64,000 nucleotides of DNA, taken from positions 9,804,407 through 9,868,406 of the forward strand of contig OW028584.1 in assembly GCA_932294295.1 (NCBI GenBank), read 5' to 3'. The DNA is from Alitta virens. Its lineage: Eukaryota; Annelida; Polychaeta; Phyllodocida; Nereididae. Both the position numbers and the translations under genes were made by a program. Below, piece after piece: positions 23,547-37,583 of this stretch. Below the pieces are notes generated by a model. That model was not told where the DNA came from and ran no database searches. It was given only the letters and a program-made list of their open reading frames with translations. Numbering within the stretch: the stretch's first letter is position 1; each line of letters begins with the position of its first letter.

Positions 23547-25579
23547 TCTAGCCCGATGCAGTTCTGTGATATATAGTAAATGTAATATAGAGTGCCAGTC
23601 AATACGGATGCAAGGTCAACCTTTACAGGCTCCTACGGGACCCCCTTGGGGTCTAAGGTTTGCGCCAGTCATTTGTAGCCAAGAACAACCCAGGCGTGCT
23701 CCACCAATATCAGCAGTTGCTGGTCTGGTTCCCCAATGATAGCGCCCACTACGTCATCGTGCGTCTGGAATTCACAGCCACCCTGAATGACGACAGAGAC
23801 GTCTTTCACTACTTCCAAGACATCGACACCATGGCCAAGCGAAATATCACCTGAATCTGGGTAACAAAGGCGAGACGGTTGTTTCAGACAACCCCACAGC
23901 CAAGTCCAGTCGACTGGACCTTCATGGATCCAGACGCGGCACCCGGATGTGTCTGAGAAGTAACACCTGCCTCAAGTAACTTCTGACAAGCTTGTACAAG
24001 CCTGTAACTCTAGCCCGATGCAGTTCTGTGATATATAGTAAATGTAATATAGAGTGCCAGTCAATACGGATGCAAGGTCAACCTATACAGGCTCCTACGG
24101 GACCCCCTTGGGGTCTAAGGTGTGCGCCAGTCATTTGTAGCCAAGAACAACCCAGGCGTGCTCCACCAATATCAGCAGTTGCTGGTCTGGTTCCCCAATG
24201 ATAGCGCCCACTACGTCATCGTGCGTCTGGAATTCACAGCCACCCTGAATGACGACAGAGACGTCTTTCACTACTTCCAAGACATCGACACCACGGCCAA
24301 GCGAAATATCACCTGAATCTGGGTAACAAAGGCGAGACGGTTGTTTCAGACAACCCCACAGCCAAGTCCAGTCGACTGGACCTTCATGGATCCAGACGCG
24401 GCACCCGGATGTGTCTGAGAAGTGTCACCTGCCTCAAGTAACTTCTGACAAGCTTGTACAAGCCTGTAACTCTAGCCCGATCCAGTTCTGTGATATATAG
24501 TTCTAATATAGAGTGCAAGTCAATACGGATGCAAGGTCAACCTATACAGGATCCTCTGGGACCCCTTGGGGTCTAAGGTGTGCGCCAGTCATTTGTAGCC
24601 AAGAACAACCCGGGCGTGCTCGACCAAAATCAGCAGTTGCTGGTCTGGTTCCCCAATGATGGCGCCCACTACGTCATCGTGCGTCTGGAATTCACAGCCA
24701 CCCTGAATGATCACAGCGACGTCTTTCACTGCTACAAAGACATCGACACCACGGCCAAGCGAAATGTCACCTGAATCCGGGTAACAAAGGCGACACTGTT
24801 GTTTCAGACAAGTGCCACTCACTCAACCCCACAGTCAAGTCCAGTCGACTGGACCTTCAAGGATCCAGACGCGGCACCCGGATATGTGAGAGAAATGTCA
24901 CCTGCCTAAAGTAACTTCTGACAAGTTTGTACAAGCCTGAAACTCTAGCCCGATGCAGCTCTGGCACAACCAGGTCAATTTGGCCACCTGGTGCAACGGG
25001 CTGCGGCGTGTCAGCGCAAGATCACCTGTCCGCACCAGACCAACTGCTGCTGCGGTAACTATACCTCTTCCACTCGTACAACCAGACAAGGCGGATTCTG
25101 GACGAGAGGCTGGCTCCAATAGTGATATATAGCAAAGCTAATAATGACTGCAAGTCAATACGGATGCAAGGTCAACCTATTCAGGGTCCTCCGGCACCCC
25201 CTTGGGGTCTAAGGTGTGCGCCAGTCATTCGTAGCCAAGACCAACCCGGGCGCGCTCGACCAAAATCAGCAGTTGCTAGTCTGGTTCCCCAATGATGGCG
25301 CCCACTACGTCATCGTGCGTCTGGAATTCACATCCACCCAGAATGACGACAGCGACGTCTTTCACTGCTACCAAGACATCGAAACCACGGCCAAGCGAAA
25401 TGTGACCTTAATCCGGGTAACAAAGGCGAGACTGTTGTTTCAGACAAGTGCCACTCACTCAACCCCACAGCCATGTCCAGTCGACTGGACCTTCATGGAT
25501 CCAGACGCGGCACCCGGATGTGTCTGAGAAGTGTCACCTGCCTAAAGTAACTTCTGACAAGCTTGTACAAGCCTGTAAC
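23547..25579 (+). repeat. HOR unit 11: A-B-C-D, type I, 2033 bp
   Basis: Type I unit whose A has a private T at 23660 (aaggtttgcg instead of aaggtgtgcg). Only unit 15 shares it. Confidence 0.94.
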
Positions 25580-27611
25580 TCTAGCCCGATGCAGTTCTGT
25601 GATATATAGTAAATGTAATATAGAGTGCCAGTCAATACGGATGCAAGGTCAACCTTTACAGGCTCCTACGGGATCCCCTTGGGGTCTAAGGTGTGCGCCA
25701 GTCATTTGTAGCCAAGAACAACCCAGGCGTGCTCCACCAATATCAGCAGTTGCTGGTCTGGTTCCCCAATGATAGCGCCCACTACGTCATCGTGCGTCTG
25801 GAATTCACAGCCACCCTGAATGACGACAGAGACGTCTTCACTACTTCCAAGACATCGACACCATGGCCAAGCGAAATATCACCTGAATCTGGGTAACAAA
25901 GGCGAGACGGTTGTTTCAGACAACCCCACAGCCAAGTCCAGTCGACTGGACCTTCATGGATCCAGACGCGGCACCCGGATGTGTCTGAGAAGTAACACCT
26001 GCCTCAAGTAACTTCTGACAAGCTTGTACAAGCCTGTAACTCTAGCCCGATGCAGTTCTGTGATATATAGTAAATGTAATATAGAGTGCCAGTCAATACG
26101 GATGCAAGGTCAACCTATACAGGCTCCTACGGGACCCCCTTGGGGTCTAAGGTGTGCGCCAGTCATTTGTAGCCAAGAACAACCCAGGCGTGCTCCACCA
26201 ATATCAGCAGTTGCTGGTCTGGTTCCCCAATGATAGCGCCCACTACGTCATCGTGCGTCTGGAATTCACAGCCACCCTGAATGACGACAGAGACGTCTTT
26301 CACTACTTCCAAGACATCGACACCACGGCCAAGCGAAATATCACCTGAATCTGGGTAACAAAGGCGAGACGGTTGTTTCAGACAACCCCACAGCCAAGTC
26401 CAGTCGACTGGACCTGCATGGATCCAGACGCGGCACCCGGATGTGTCTGAGAAGTGTCACCTGCCTCAAGTAACTTCTGACAAGCTTGTACAAGCCTGTA
26501 ACTCTAGCCCGATCCAGTTCTGTGATATATAGTTCTAATATAGAGTGCAAGTCAATACGGATGCAAGGTCAACCTATACAGGATCCTCTGGGACCCCTTG
26601 GGGTCTAAGGTGTGCGCCAGTCATTTGTAGCCAAGAACAACCCGGGCGTGCTCGACCAAAATCAGCAGTTGCTGGTCTGGTTCCCCAATGATGGCGCCCA
26701 CTACGTCATCGTGCGTCTGGAATTCACAGCCACCCTGAATGATCACAGCGACGTCTTTCACTGCTACAAAGACATCGACACCACGGCCAAGCGAAATGTC
26801 ACCTGAATCCGGGTAACAAAGGCGACACTGTTGTTTCAGACAAGTGCCACTCACTCAACCCCACAGTCAAGTCCAGTCGACTGGACCTTCAAGGATCCAG
26901 ACGCGGCACCCGGATATGTGAGAGAAATGTCACCTGCCTAAAGTAACTTCTGACAAGTTTGTACAAGCCTGAAACTCTAGCCCGATGCAGCTCTGGCACA
27001 ACCAGGTCAATTTGGCCACCTGGTGCAACGGGCTGCGGCGTGTCAGCGCAAGATCACCTGTCCGCACCAGACCAACTGCTGCTGCGGTAACTATACCTCT
27101 TCCACTCGTACAACCAGACAAGGCGGATTCTGGACGAGAGGCTGGCTCCAATAGTGATATATAGCAAAGCTAATAATGACTGCAAGTCAATACGGATGCA
27201 AGGTCAACCTATTCAGGGTCCTCCGGCACCCCCTTGGGGTCTAAGGTGTGCGCCAGTCATTTGTAGCCAAGACCAACCCGGGCGCGCTCGACCAAAATCA
27301 GCAGTTGCTAGTCTGGTTCCCCAATGATGGCGCCCACTACATCATCGTGCGTCTGGAATTCACATCCACCCAGAATGACGACAGCGACGTCTTTCACTGC
27401 TACCAAGACATCGAAACCACGGCCAAGCGAAATGTGACCTTAATCCGGGTAACAAAGGCGAGACTGTTGTTTCAGACAAGTGCCACTCACTCAACCCCAC
27501 AGCCATGTCCAGTCGACTGGACCTTCATGGATCCAGACGCGGCACCCGGATGTGTCTGAGAAGTGTCACCTGCCTAAAGTAACTTCTGACAAGCTTGTAC
27601 AAGCCTGTAAC
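25580..27611 (+). repeat. HOR unit 12: A-B-C-D, type II, 2032 bp
   Basis: Copy of unit 8 displaced by 8131 bp, with the A-monomer 1-bp deletion, gacctgcatgg in B, and atttgta/tacatcatc in D. Confidence 0.94.
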
Positions 27612-29644
27612 TCTAGCCCGATGCAGTTCTGTGATATATAGTAAATGTAATATAGAGTGCCAGTCAATACGGATGCAAGGTCAACCTTTACAGGCTCCTA
27701 CGGGACCCCCTTGGGGTCTAAGGTGTGCGCCAGTCATTTGTAGCCAAGAACAACCCAGGCGTGCTCCACCAATATCAGCAGTTGCTGGTCTGGTTCCCCA
27801 ATGATAGCGCCCACTACGTCATCGTGCGTCTGGAATTCACAGCCACCCTGAATGACGACAGAGACGTCTTTCACTACTTCCAAGACATCGACACCATGGC
27901 CAAGCGAAATATCACCTGAATCTGGGTAACAAAGGCGAGACGGTTGTTTCAGACAACCCCACAGCCAAGTCCAGTCGACTGGACCTTCATGGATCCAGAC
28001 GCGGCACCCGGATGTGTCTGAGAAGTAACACCTGCCTCAAGTAACTTCTGACAAGCTTGTACAAGCCTGTAACTCTAGCCCGATGCAGTTCTGTGATATA
28101 TAGTAAATGTAATATAGAGTGCCAGTCAATACGGATGCAAGGTCAACCTATACAGGCTCCTACGGGACCCCCTTGGGGTCTAAGGTGTGCGCCAGTCATT
28201 TGTAGCCAAGAACAACCCAGGCGTGCTCCACCAATATCAGCAGTTGCTGGTCTGGTTCCCCAATGATAGCGCCCACTACGTCATCGTGCGTCTGGAATTC
28301 ACAGCCACCCTGAATGACGACAGAGACGTCTTTCACTACTTCCAAGACATCGACACCACGGCCAAGCGAAATATCACCTGAATCTGGGTAACAAAGGCGA
28401 GACGGTTGTTTCAGACAACCCCACAGCCAAGTCCAGTCGACTGGACCTTCATGGATCCAGACGCGGCACCCGGATGTGTCTGAGAAGTGTCACCTGCCTC
28501 AAGTAACTTCTGACAAGCTTGTACAAGCCTGTAACTCTAGCCCGATCCAGTTCTGTGATATATAGTTCTAATATAGAGTGCAAGTCAATACGGATGCAAG
28601 GTCAACCTATACAGGATCCTCTGGGACCCCTTGGGGTCTAAGGTGTGCGCCAGTCATTTGTAGCCAAGAACAACCCGGGCGTGCTCGACCAAAATCAGCA
28701 GTTGCTGGTCTGGTTCCCCAATGATGGCGCCCACTACGTCATCGTGCGTCTGGAATTCACAGCCACCCTGAATGATCACAGCGACGTCTTTCACTGCTAC
28801 AAAGACATCGACACCACGGCCAAGCGAAATGTCACCTGAATCCGGGTAACAAAGGCGACACTGTTGTTTCAGACAAGTGCCACTCACTCAACCCCACAGT
28901 CAAGTCCAGTCGACTGGACCTTCAAGGATCCAGACGCGGCACCCGGATATGTGAGAGAAATGTCACCTGCCTAAAGTAACTTCTGACAAGTTTGTACAAG
29001 CCTGAAACTCTAGCCCGATGCAGCTCTGGCACAACCAGGTCAATTTGGCCACCTGGTGCAACGGGCTGCGGCGTGTCAGCGCAAGATCACCTGTCCGCAC
29101 CAGACCAACTGCTGCTGCGGTAACTATACCTCTTCCACTCGTACAACCAGACAAGGCGGATTCTGGACGAGAGGCTGGCTCCAATAGTGATATATAGCAA
29201 AGCTAATAATGACTGCAAGTCAATACGGATGCAAGGTCAACCTATTCAGGGTCCTCCGGCACCCCCTTGGGGTCTAAGGTGTGCGCCAGTCATTCGTAGC
29301 CAAGACCAACCCGGGCGCGCTCGACCAAAATCAGCAGTTGCTAGTCTGGTTCCCCAATGATGGCGCCCACTACGTCATCGTGCGTCTGGAATTCACATCC
29401 ACCCAGAATGACGACAGCGACGTCTTTCACTGCTACCAAGACATCGAAACCACGGCCAAGCGAAATGTGACCTTAATCCGGGTAACAAAGGCGAGACTGT
29501 TGTTTCAGACAAGTGCCACTCACTCAACCCCACAGCCATGTCCAGTCGACTGGACCTTCATGGATCCAGACGCGGCACCCGGATGTGTCTGAGAAGTGTC
29601 ACCTGCCTAAAGTAACTTCTGACAAGCTTGTACAAGCCTGTAAC
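27612..29644 (+). repeat. HOR unit 13: A-B-C-D, type I, 2033 bp
   Basis: Copy of unit 9 displaced by 8131 bp, with all type I markers. Confidence 0.94.
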
Positions 29645-31677
29645 TCTAGCCCGATGCAGTTCTGTGATATATAGTAAATGTAATATAGAGTGCCAGTCAA
29701 TACGGATGCAAGGTCAACCTTTACAGGCTCCTACGGGATCCCCTTGGGGTCTAAGGTGTGCGCCAGTCATTTGTAGCCAAGAACAACCCAGGCGTGCTCC
29801 ACCAATATCAGCAGTTGCTGGTCTGGTTCCCCAATGATAGCGCCCACTACGTCATCGTGCGTCTGGAATTCACAGCCACCCTGAATGACGACAGAGACGT
29901 CTTTCACTACTTCCAAGACATCGACACCATGGCCAAGCGAAATATCACCTGAATCTGGGTAACAAAGGCGAGACGGTTGTTTCAGACAACCCCATAGCCA
30001 AGTCCAGTCGACTGGACCTTCATGGATCCAGACGCGGCACCCGGATGTGTCTGAGAAGTAACACCTGCCTCAAGTAACTTCTGACAAGCTTGTACAAGCC
30101 TGTAACTCTAGCCCGATGCAGTTCTGTGATATATAGTAAATGTAATATAGAGTGCCAGTCAATACGGATGCAAGGTCAACCTATACAGGCTCCTACGGGA
30201 CCCCCTTGGGGTCTAAGGTGTGCGCCAGTCATTTGTAGCCAAGAACAACCCAGGCGTGCTCCACCAATATCAGCAGTTGCTGGTCTGGTTCCCCAATGAT
30301 AGCGCCCACTACGTCATCGTGCGTCTGGAATTCACAGCCACCCTGAATGACGACAGAGACGTCTTTCACTACTTCCAAGACATCGACACCACGGCCAAGC
30401 GAAATATCACCTGAATCTGGGTAACAAAGGCGAGACGGTTGTTTCAGACAACCCCACAGCCAAGTCCAGTCGACTGGACCTGCATGGATCCAGACGCGGC
30501 ACCCGGATGTGTCTGAGAAGTGTCACCTGCCTCAAGTAACTTCTGACAAGCTTGTACAAGCCTGTAACTCTAGCCCGATCCAGTTCTGTGATATATAGTT
30601 CTAATATAGAGTGCAAGTCAATACGGATGCAAGGTCAACCTATACAGGATCCTCTGGGACCCCTTGGGGTCTAAGGTGTGCGCCAGTCATTTGTAACCAA
30701 GAACAACCCGGGCGTGCTCGACCAAAATCAGCAGTTGCTGGTCTGGTTCCCCAATGATGGCGCCCACTACGTCATCGTGCGTCTGGAATTCACAGCCACC
30801 CTGAATGATCACAGCGACGTCTTTCACTGCTACAAAGACATCGACACCACGGCCAAGCGAAATGTCACCTGAATCCGGGTAACAAAGGCGACACTGTTGT
30901 TTCAGACAAGTGCCACTCACTCAACCCCACAGTCAAGTCCAGTCGACTGGACCTTCAAGGATCCAGACGCGGCACCCGGATATGTGAGAGAAATGTCACC
31001 TGCCTAAAGTAACTTCTGACAAGTTTGTACAAGCCTGAAACTCTAGCCCGATGCAGCTCTGGCACAACCAGGTCAATTTGGCCACCTGGTGCAACAGGCT
31101 GCGGCGTGTCAGCGCAAGATCACCTGTCCGCACGAGACCAACTGCTGCTGCGGTAACTATACCTCTTCCACTCGTACAACCAGACAAGGCGGATTCTGGA
31201 CAAGAGGCTGGCTCCAATAGTGATATATAGCAAAGCTAATAATGACTGCAAGTCAATACGGATGCAAGGTCAACCTATTCAGGGTCCTCCGGCACCCCCT
31301 TGGGGTCTAAGGTGTGCGCCAGTCATTTGTAGCCAAGACCAACCCGGGCGCGCTCGACCAAAATCAGCAGTTGCTAGTCTGGTTCCCCAATGATGGCGCC
31401 CACTACATCATCGTGCGTCTGGAATTCACATAGACCCAGAATGACGACAGCGACGTCTTTCACTGCTACCAAGACATCGAAACCACGGCCAAGCGAAATG
31501 TGACCTTAATCCGGGTAACAAAGGCGAGACTGTTGTTTCAGACAAGTGCCACTCACTCAACCCCACAGCCATGTCCAGTCGACTGGACCTTCATGGATCC
31601 AGACGCGGCACCCGGATGTGTCTGAGAAGTGTCACCTGCCTAAAGTAACTTCTGACAAGCTTGTACAAGCCTGTAAC
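29645..31677 (+). repeat. HOR unit 14: A-B-C-D, diverged type II, 2033 bp
   Basis: Copy of unit 10 displaced by 8131 bp. It carries ccatagcc (T at 29995), tgtaacc in C, and the D changes including TAG at 31431-31433. Confidence 0.94.
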
Positions 31678-33710
31678 TCTAGCCCGATGCAGTTCTGTGA
31701 TATATAGTAAATGTAATATAGAGTGCCAGTCAATACGGATGCAAGGTCAACCTTTACAGGCTCCTACGGGACCCCCTTGGGGTCTAAGGTTTGCGCCAGT
31801 CATTTGTAGCCAAGAACAACCCAGGCGTGCTCCACCAATATCAGCAGTTGCTGGTCTGGTTCCCCAATGATAGCGCCCACTACGTCATCGTGCGTCTGGA
31901 ATTCACAGCCACCCTGAATGACGACAGAGACGTCTTTCACTACTTCCAAGACATCGACACCATGGCCAAGCGAAATATCACCTGAATCTGGGTAACAAAG
32001 GCGAGACGGTTGTTTCAGACAACCCCACAGCCAAGTCCAGTCGACTGGACCTTCATGGATCCAGACGCGGCACCCGGATGTGTCTGAGAAGTAACACCTG
32101 CCTCAAGTAACTTCTGACAAGCTTGTACAAGCCTGTAACTCTAGCCCGATGCAGTTCTGTGATATATAGTAAATGTAATATAGAGTGCCAGTCAATACGG
32201 ATGCAAGGTCAACCTATACAGGCTCCTACGGGACCCCCTTGGGGTCTAAGGTGTGCGCCAGTCATTTGTAGCCAAGAACAACCCAGGCGTGCTCCACCAA
32301 TATCAGCAGTTGCTGGTCTGGTTCCCCAATGATAGCGCCCACTACGTCATCGTGCGTCTGGAATTCACAGCCACCCTGAATGACGACAGAGACGTCTTTC
32401 ACTACTTCCAAGACATCGACACCACGGCCAAGCGAAATATCACCTGAATCTGGGTAACAAAGGCGAGACGGTTGTTTCAGACAACCCCACAGCCAAGTCC
32501 AGTCGACTGGACCTTCATGGATCCAGACGCGGCACCCGGATGTGTCTGAGAAGTGTCACCTGCCTCAAGTAACTTCTGACAAGCTTGTACAAGCCTGTAA
32601 CTCTAGCCCGATCCAGTTCTGTGATATATAGTTCTAATATAGAGTGCAAGTCAATACGGATGCAAGGTCAACCTATACAGGATCCTCTGGGACCCCTTGG
32701 GGTCTAAGGTGTGCGCCAGTCATTTGTAGCCAAGAACAACCCGGGCGTGCTCGACCAAAATCAGCAGTTGCTGGTCTGGTTCCCCAATGATGGCGCCCAC
32801 TACGTCATCGTGCGTCTGGAATTCACAGCCACCCTGAATGATCACAGCGACGTCTTTCACTGCTACAAAGACATCGACACCACGGCCAAGCGAAATGTCA
32901 CCTGAATCCGGGTAACAAAGGCGACACTGTTGTTTCAGACAAGTGCCACTCACTCAACCCCACAGTCAAGTCCAGTCGACTGGACCTTCAAGGATCCAGA
33001 CGCGGCACCCGGATATGTGAGAGAAATGTCACCTGCCTAAAGTAACTTCTGACAAGTTTGTACAAGCCTGAAACTCTAGCCCGATGCAGCTCTGGCACAA
33101 CCAGGTCAATTTGGCCACCTGGTGCAACGGGCTGCGGCGTGTCAGCGCAAGATCACCTGTCCGCACCAGACCAACTGCTGCTGCGGTAACTATACCTCTT
33201 CCACTCGTACAACCAGACAAGGCGGATTCTGGACGAGAGGCTGGCTCCAATAGTGATATATAGCAAAGCTAATAATGACTGCAAGTCAATACGGATGCAA
33301 GGTCAACCTATTCAGGGTCCTCCGGCACCCCCTTGGGGTCTAAGGTGTGCGCCAGTCATTCGTAGCCAAGACCAACCCGGGCGCGCTCGACCAAAATCAG
33401 CAGTTGCTAGTCTGGTTCCCCAATGATGGCGCCCACTACGTCATCGTGCGTCTGGAATTCACATCCACCCAGAATGACGACAGCGACGTCTTTCACTGCT
33501 ACCAAGACATCGAAACCACGGCCAAGCGAAATGTGACCTTAATCCGGGTAACAAAGGCGAGACTGTTGTTTCAGACAAGTGCCACTCACTCAACCCCACA
33601 GCCATGTCCAGTCGACTGGACCTTCATGGATCCAGACGCGGCACCCGGATGTGTCTGAGAAGTGTCACCTGCCTAAAGTAACTTCTGACAAGCTTGTACA
33701 AGCCTGTAAC
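31678..33710 (+). repeat. HOR unit 15: A-B-C-D, type I, 2033 bp
   Basis: Copy of unit 11 displaced by 8131 bp, with the same private aaggtttgcg in A (T at 31791). Confidence 0.94.
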
Positions 33711-36700
33711 TCTAGCCCGATGCAGTTCTGTGATATATAGTAAATGTAATATAGAGTGCCAGTCAATACGGATGCAAGGTCAACCTTTACAGGCTCCTAC
33801 GGGATCCCCTTGGGGTCTAAGGTGTGCGCCAGTCATTTGTAGCCAAGAACAACCCAGGCGTGCTCCACCAATATCAGCAGTTGCTGGTCTGGTTCCCCAA
33901 TGATAGCGCCCACTACGTCATCGTGCGTCTGGAATTCACAGCCACCCTGAATGACGACAGAGACGTCTTTCACTACTTCCAAGACATCGACACCATGGCC
34001 AAGCGAAATATCACCTGAATCTGGGTAACAAAGGCGAGACGGTTGTTTCAGACAACCCCATAGCCAAGTCCAGTCGACTGGACCTTCATGGATCCAGACG
34101 CGGCACCCGGATGTGTCTGAGAAGTAACACCTGCCTCAAGTAACTTCTGACAAGCTTGTACAAGCCTGTAACTCTAGCCCGATGCAGTTCTGTGATATAT
34201 AGTAAATGTAATATAGAGTGCCAGTCAATACGGATGCAAGGTCAACCTATACAGGCTCCTACGGGACCCCCTTGGGGTCTAAGGTGTGCGCCAGTCATTT
34301 GTAGCCAAGAACAACCCAGGCGTGCTCCACCAATATCAGCAGTTGCTGGTCTGGTTCCCCAATGATAGCGCCCACTACGTCATCGTGCGTCTGGAATTCA
34401 CAGCCACCCTGAATGACGACAGAGACGTCTTTCACTACTTCCAAGACATCGACACCACGGCCAAGCGAAATATCACCTGAATCTGGGTAACAAAGGCGAG
34501 ACGGTTGTTTCAGACAACCCCACAGCCAAGTCCAGTCGACTGGACCTGCATGGATCCAGACGCGGCACCCGGATGTGTCTGAGAAGTGTCACCTGCCTCA
34601 AGTAACTTCTGACAAGCTTGTACAAGCCTGTAACTCTAGCCCGATCCAGTTCTGTGATATATAGTTCTAATATAGAGTGCAAGTCAATACGGATGCAAGG
34701 TCAACCTATACAGGATCCTCTGGGACCCCTTGGGGTCTAAGGTGTGCGCCAGTCATTTGTAGCCAAGAACAACCCGGGCGTGCTCGACCAAAATCAGCAG
34801 TTGCTGGTCTGGTTCCCCAATGATGGCGCCCACTACGTCATCGTGCGTCTGGAATTCACAGCCACCCTGAATGATCACAGCGACGTCTTTCACTGCTACA
34901 AAGACATCGACACCACGGCCAAGCGAAATGTCACCTGAATCCGGGTAACAAAGGCGAGACGGTTGTTTCAGACAACCCCACAGCCAAGTCCAGTCGACTG
35001 GACCTTCATGGATCCAGACGCGGCACCCGGATGTGTCTGAGAAGTAACACCTGCCTCAAGTAACTTCTGACAAGCTTGTACAAGCCTGTAACTCTAGCCC
35101 GATGCAGTTCTGTGATATATAGTAAATGTAATATAGAGTGCCAGTCAATACGGATGCAAGGTCAACCTATACAGGCTCCTACGGGACCCCCTTGGGGTCT
35201 AAGGTGTGCGCCAGTCATTTGTAGCCAAGAACAACCCAGGCGTGCTCCACCAATATCAGCAGTTGCTGGTCTGGTTCCCCAATGATAGCGCCCACTACGT
35301 CATCGTGCGTCTGGAATTCACAGCCACCCTGAATGACGACAGAGACGTCTTTCACTACTTCCAAGACATCGACACCACGGCCAAGCGAAATATCACCTGA
35401 ATCTGGGTAACAAAGGCGAGACGGTTGTTTCAGACAACCCCACAGCCAAGTCCAGTCGACTGGACCTGCATGGATCCAGACGCGGCACCCGGATGTGTCT
35501 GAGAAGTGTCACCTGCCTCAAGTAACTTCTGACAAGCTTGTACAAGCCTGTAACTCTAGCCCGATCCAGTTCTGTGATATATAGTTCTAATATAGAGTGC
35601 AAGTCAATACGGATGCAAGGTCAACCTATACAGGATCCTCTGGGACCCCTTGGGGTCTAAGGTGTGCGCCAGTCATTTGTAGCCAAGAACAACCCGGGCG
35701 TGCTCGACCAAAATCAGCAGTTGCTGGTCTGGTTCCCCAATGATGGCGCCCACTACGTCATCGTGCGTCTGGAATTCACAGCCACCCTGAATGATCACAG
35801 CGACGTCTTTCACTGCTACAAAGACATCGACACCACGGCCAAGCGAAATGTCACCTGAATCCGGGTAACAAAGGCGAGACGGTTGTTTCAGACAACCCCA
35901 CAGCCAAGTCCAGTCGACTGGACCTTCATGGATCCAGACGCGGCACCCGGATGTGTCTGAGAAGTAACACCTGCCTCAAGTAACTTCTGACAAGCTTGTA
36001 CAAGCCTGTAACTCTAGCCCGATGCAGTTCTGTGATATATAGTAAATGTAATATAGAGTGCCAGTCAATACGGATGCAAGGTCAACCTATACAGGCTCCT
36101 ACGGGACCCCCTTGGGGTCTAAGGTGTGCGCCAGTCATTTGTAGCCAAGAACAACCCAGGCGTGCTCCACCAATATCAGCAGTTGCTGGTCTGGTTCCCC
36201 AATGATAGCGCCCACTACGTCATCGTGCGTCTGGAATTCACAGCCACCCTGAATGACGACAGAGACGTCTTTCACTACTTCCAAGACATCGACACCACGG
36301 CCAAGCGAAATATCACCTGAATCTGGGTAACAAAGGCGAGACGGTTGTTTCAGACAACCCCACAGCCAAGTCCAGTCGACTGGACCTTCATGGATCCAGA
36401 CGCGGCACCCGGATGTGTCTGAGAAGTGTCACCTGCCTCAAGTAACTTCTGACAAGCTTGTACAAGCCTGTAACTCTAGCCCGATCCAGTTCTGTGATAT
36501 ATAGTTCTAATATAGAGTGCAAGTCAATACGGATGCAAGGTCAACCTATGCAGGATCCTCTGGGACCCCTTGGGGTCTAAGGTGTGCGCCAGTCATTTGT
36601 AGCCAAGAACAACCCGGGCGTGCTCGACCAAAATCAGCAGTTGCTGGTCTGGTTCCCCAATGATGGCGCCCACTACGTCATCGTGCGTCTGGAATTCACA

Positions 36701-37583
36701 GCCACCCTGAATGATCACAGCGACGTCTTTCACTGCTACAAAGACATCGACACCACGGCCAAGCGAAATGTCACCTGAATCCGGGTAACAAAGGCGACAC
36801 TGTTGTTTCAGACAAGTGCCACTCACTCAACCCCACAGTCAAGTCCAGTCGACTGGACCTTCAAGGATCCAGACGCGGCACCCGGATATGTGAGAGAAAT
36901 GTCACCTGCCTAAAGTAACTTCTGACAAGTTTGTACAAGCCTGAAACTCTAGCCCGATGCAGCTCTGGCACAACCAGGTCAATTTGGCCACCTGGTGCAA
37001 CGGGCTGCGGCGTGTCAGCGCAAGATCACCTGTCCGCACCAGACCAACTGCTGCTGCGGTAACTATACCTCTTCCACTCGTACAACCAGACAAGGCGGAT
37101 TCTGGACGAGAGGCTGGCTCCAATAGTGATATATAGCAAAGCTAATAATGACTGCAAGTCAATACGGATGCAAGGTCAACCTATTCAGGGTCCTCCGGCA
37201 CCCCCTTGGGGTCTAAGGTGTGCGCCAGTCATTCGTAGCCAAGACCAACCCGGGCGCGCTCGACCAAAATCAGCAGTTGCTAGTCTGGTTCCCCAATGAT
37301 GGCGCCCACTACGTCATCGTGCGTCTGGAATTCACATCCACCCAGAATGACGACAGCGACGTCTTTCACTGCTACCAAGACATCGAAACCACGGCCAAGC
37401 GAAATGTGACCTTAATCCGGGTAACAAAGGCGAGACTGTTGTTTCAGACAAGTGCCACTCACTCAACCCCACAGCCATGTCCAGTCGACTGGACCTTCAT
37501 GGATCCAGACGCGGCACCCGGATGTGTCTGAGAAGTGTCACCTGCCTAAAGTAACTTCTGACAAGCTTGTACAAGCCTGTAAC
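33711..37583 (+). repeat. HOR unit 16: A-B-C/A-B-C/A-B-C-D, 3873 bp, mosaic
   Basis: Same monomer order as units 4 and 6 with different markers. A has ccatagcc (T at 34061), otherwise seen only in units 10 and 14. The last C has the ordinary tctgggacc plus a G at 36550 (tatgcagg) that I see nowhere else. D is type I (attcgta, tacgtcatc). The C/A hybrids start at 34635 and 35555. The front resembles unit 10 or 14, the middle units 4 and 6, and the tail a type I unit. Confidence 0.93.

Larger units (their letters stand above)
17449..33710 (+). repeat. Tandem duplication of an 8131-bp block (units 8-11 and 12-15)
   Basis: 17449-25579 and 25580-33710 each hold four units totalling 2032 + 3 x 2033 bp. 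They share the 1-bp deletion, the unusual unit with the D-frame TAG, and the private aaggtttgcg. I noticed no difference between the copies at any diagnostic site. Confidence 0.92.
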
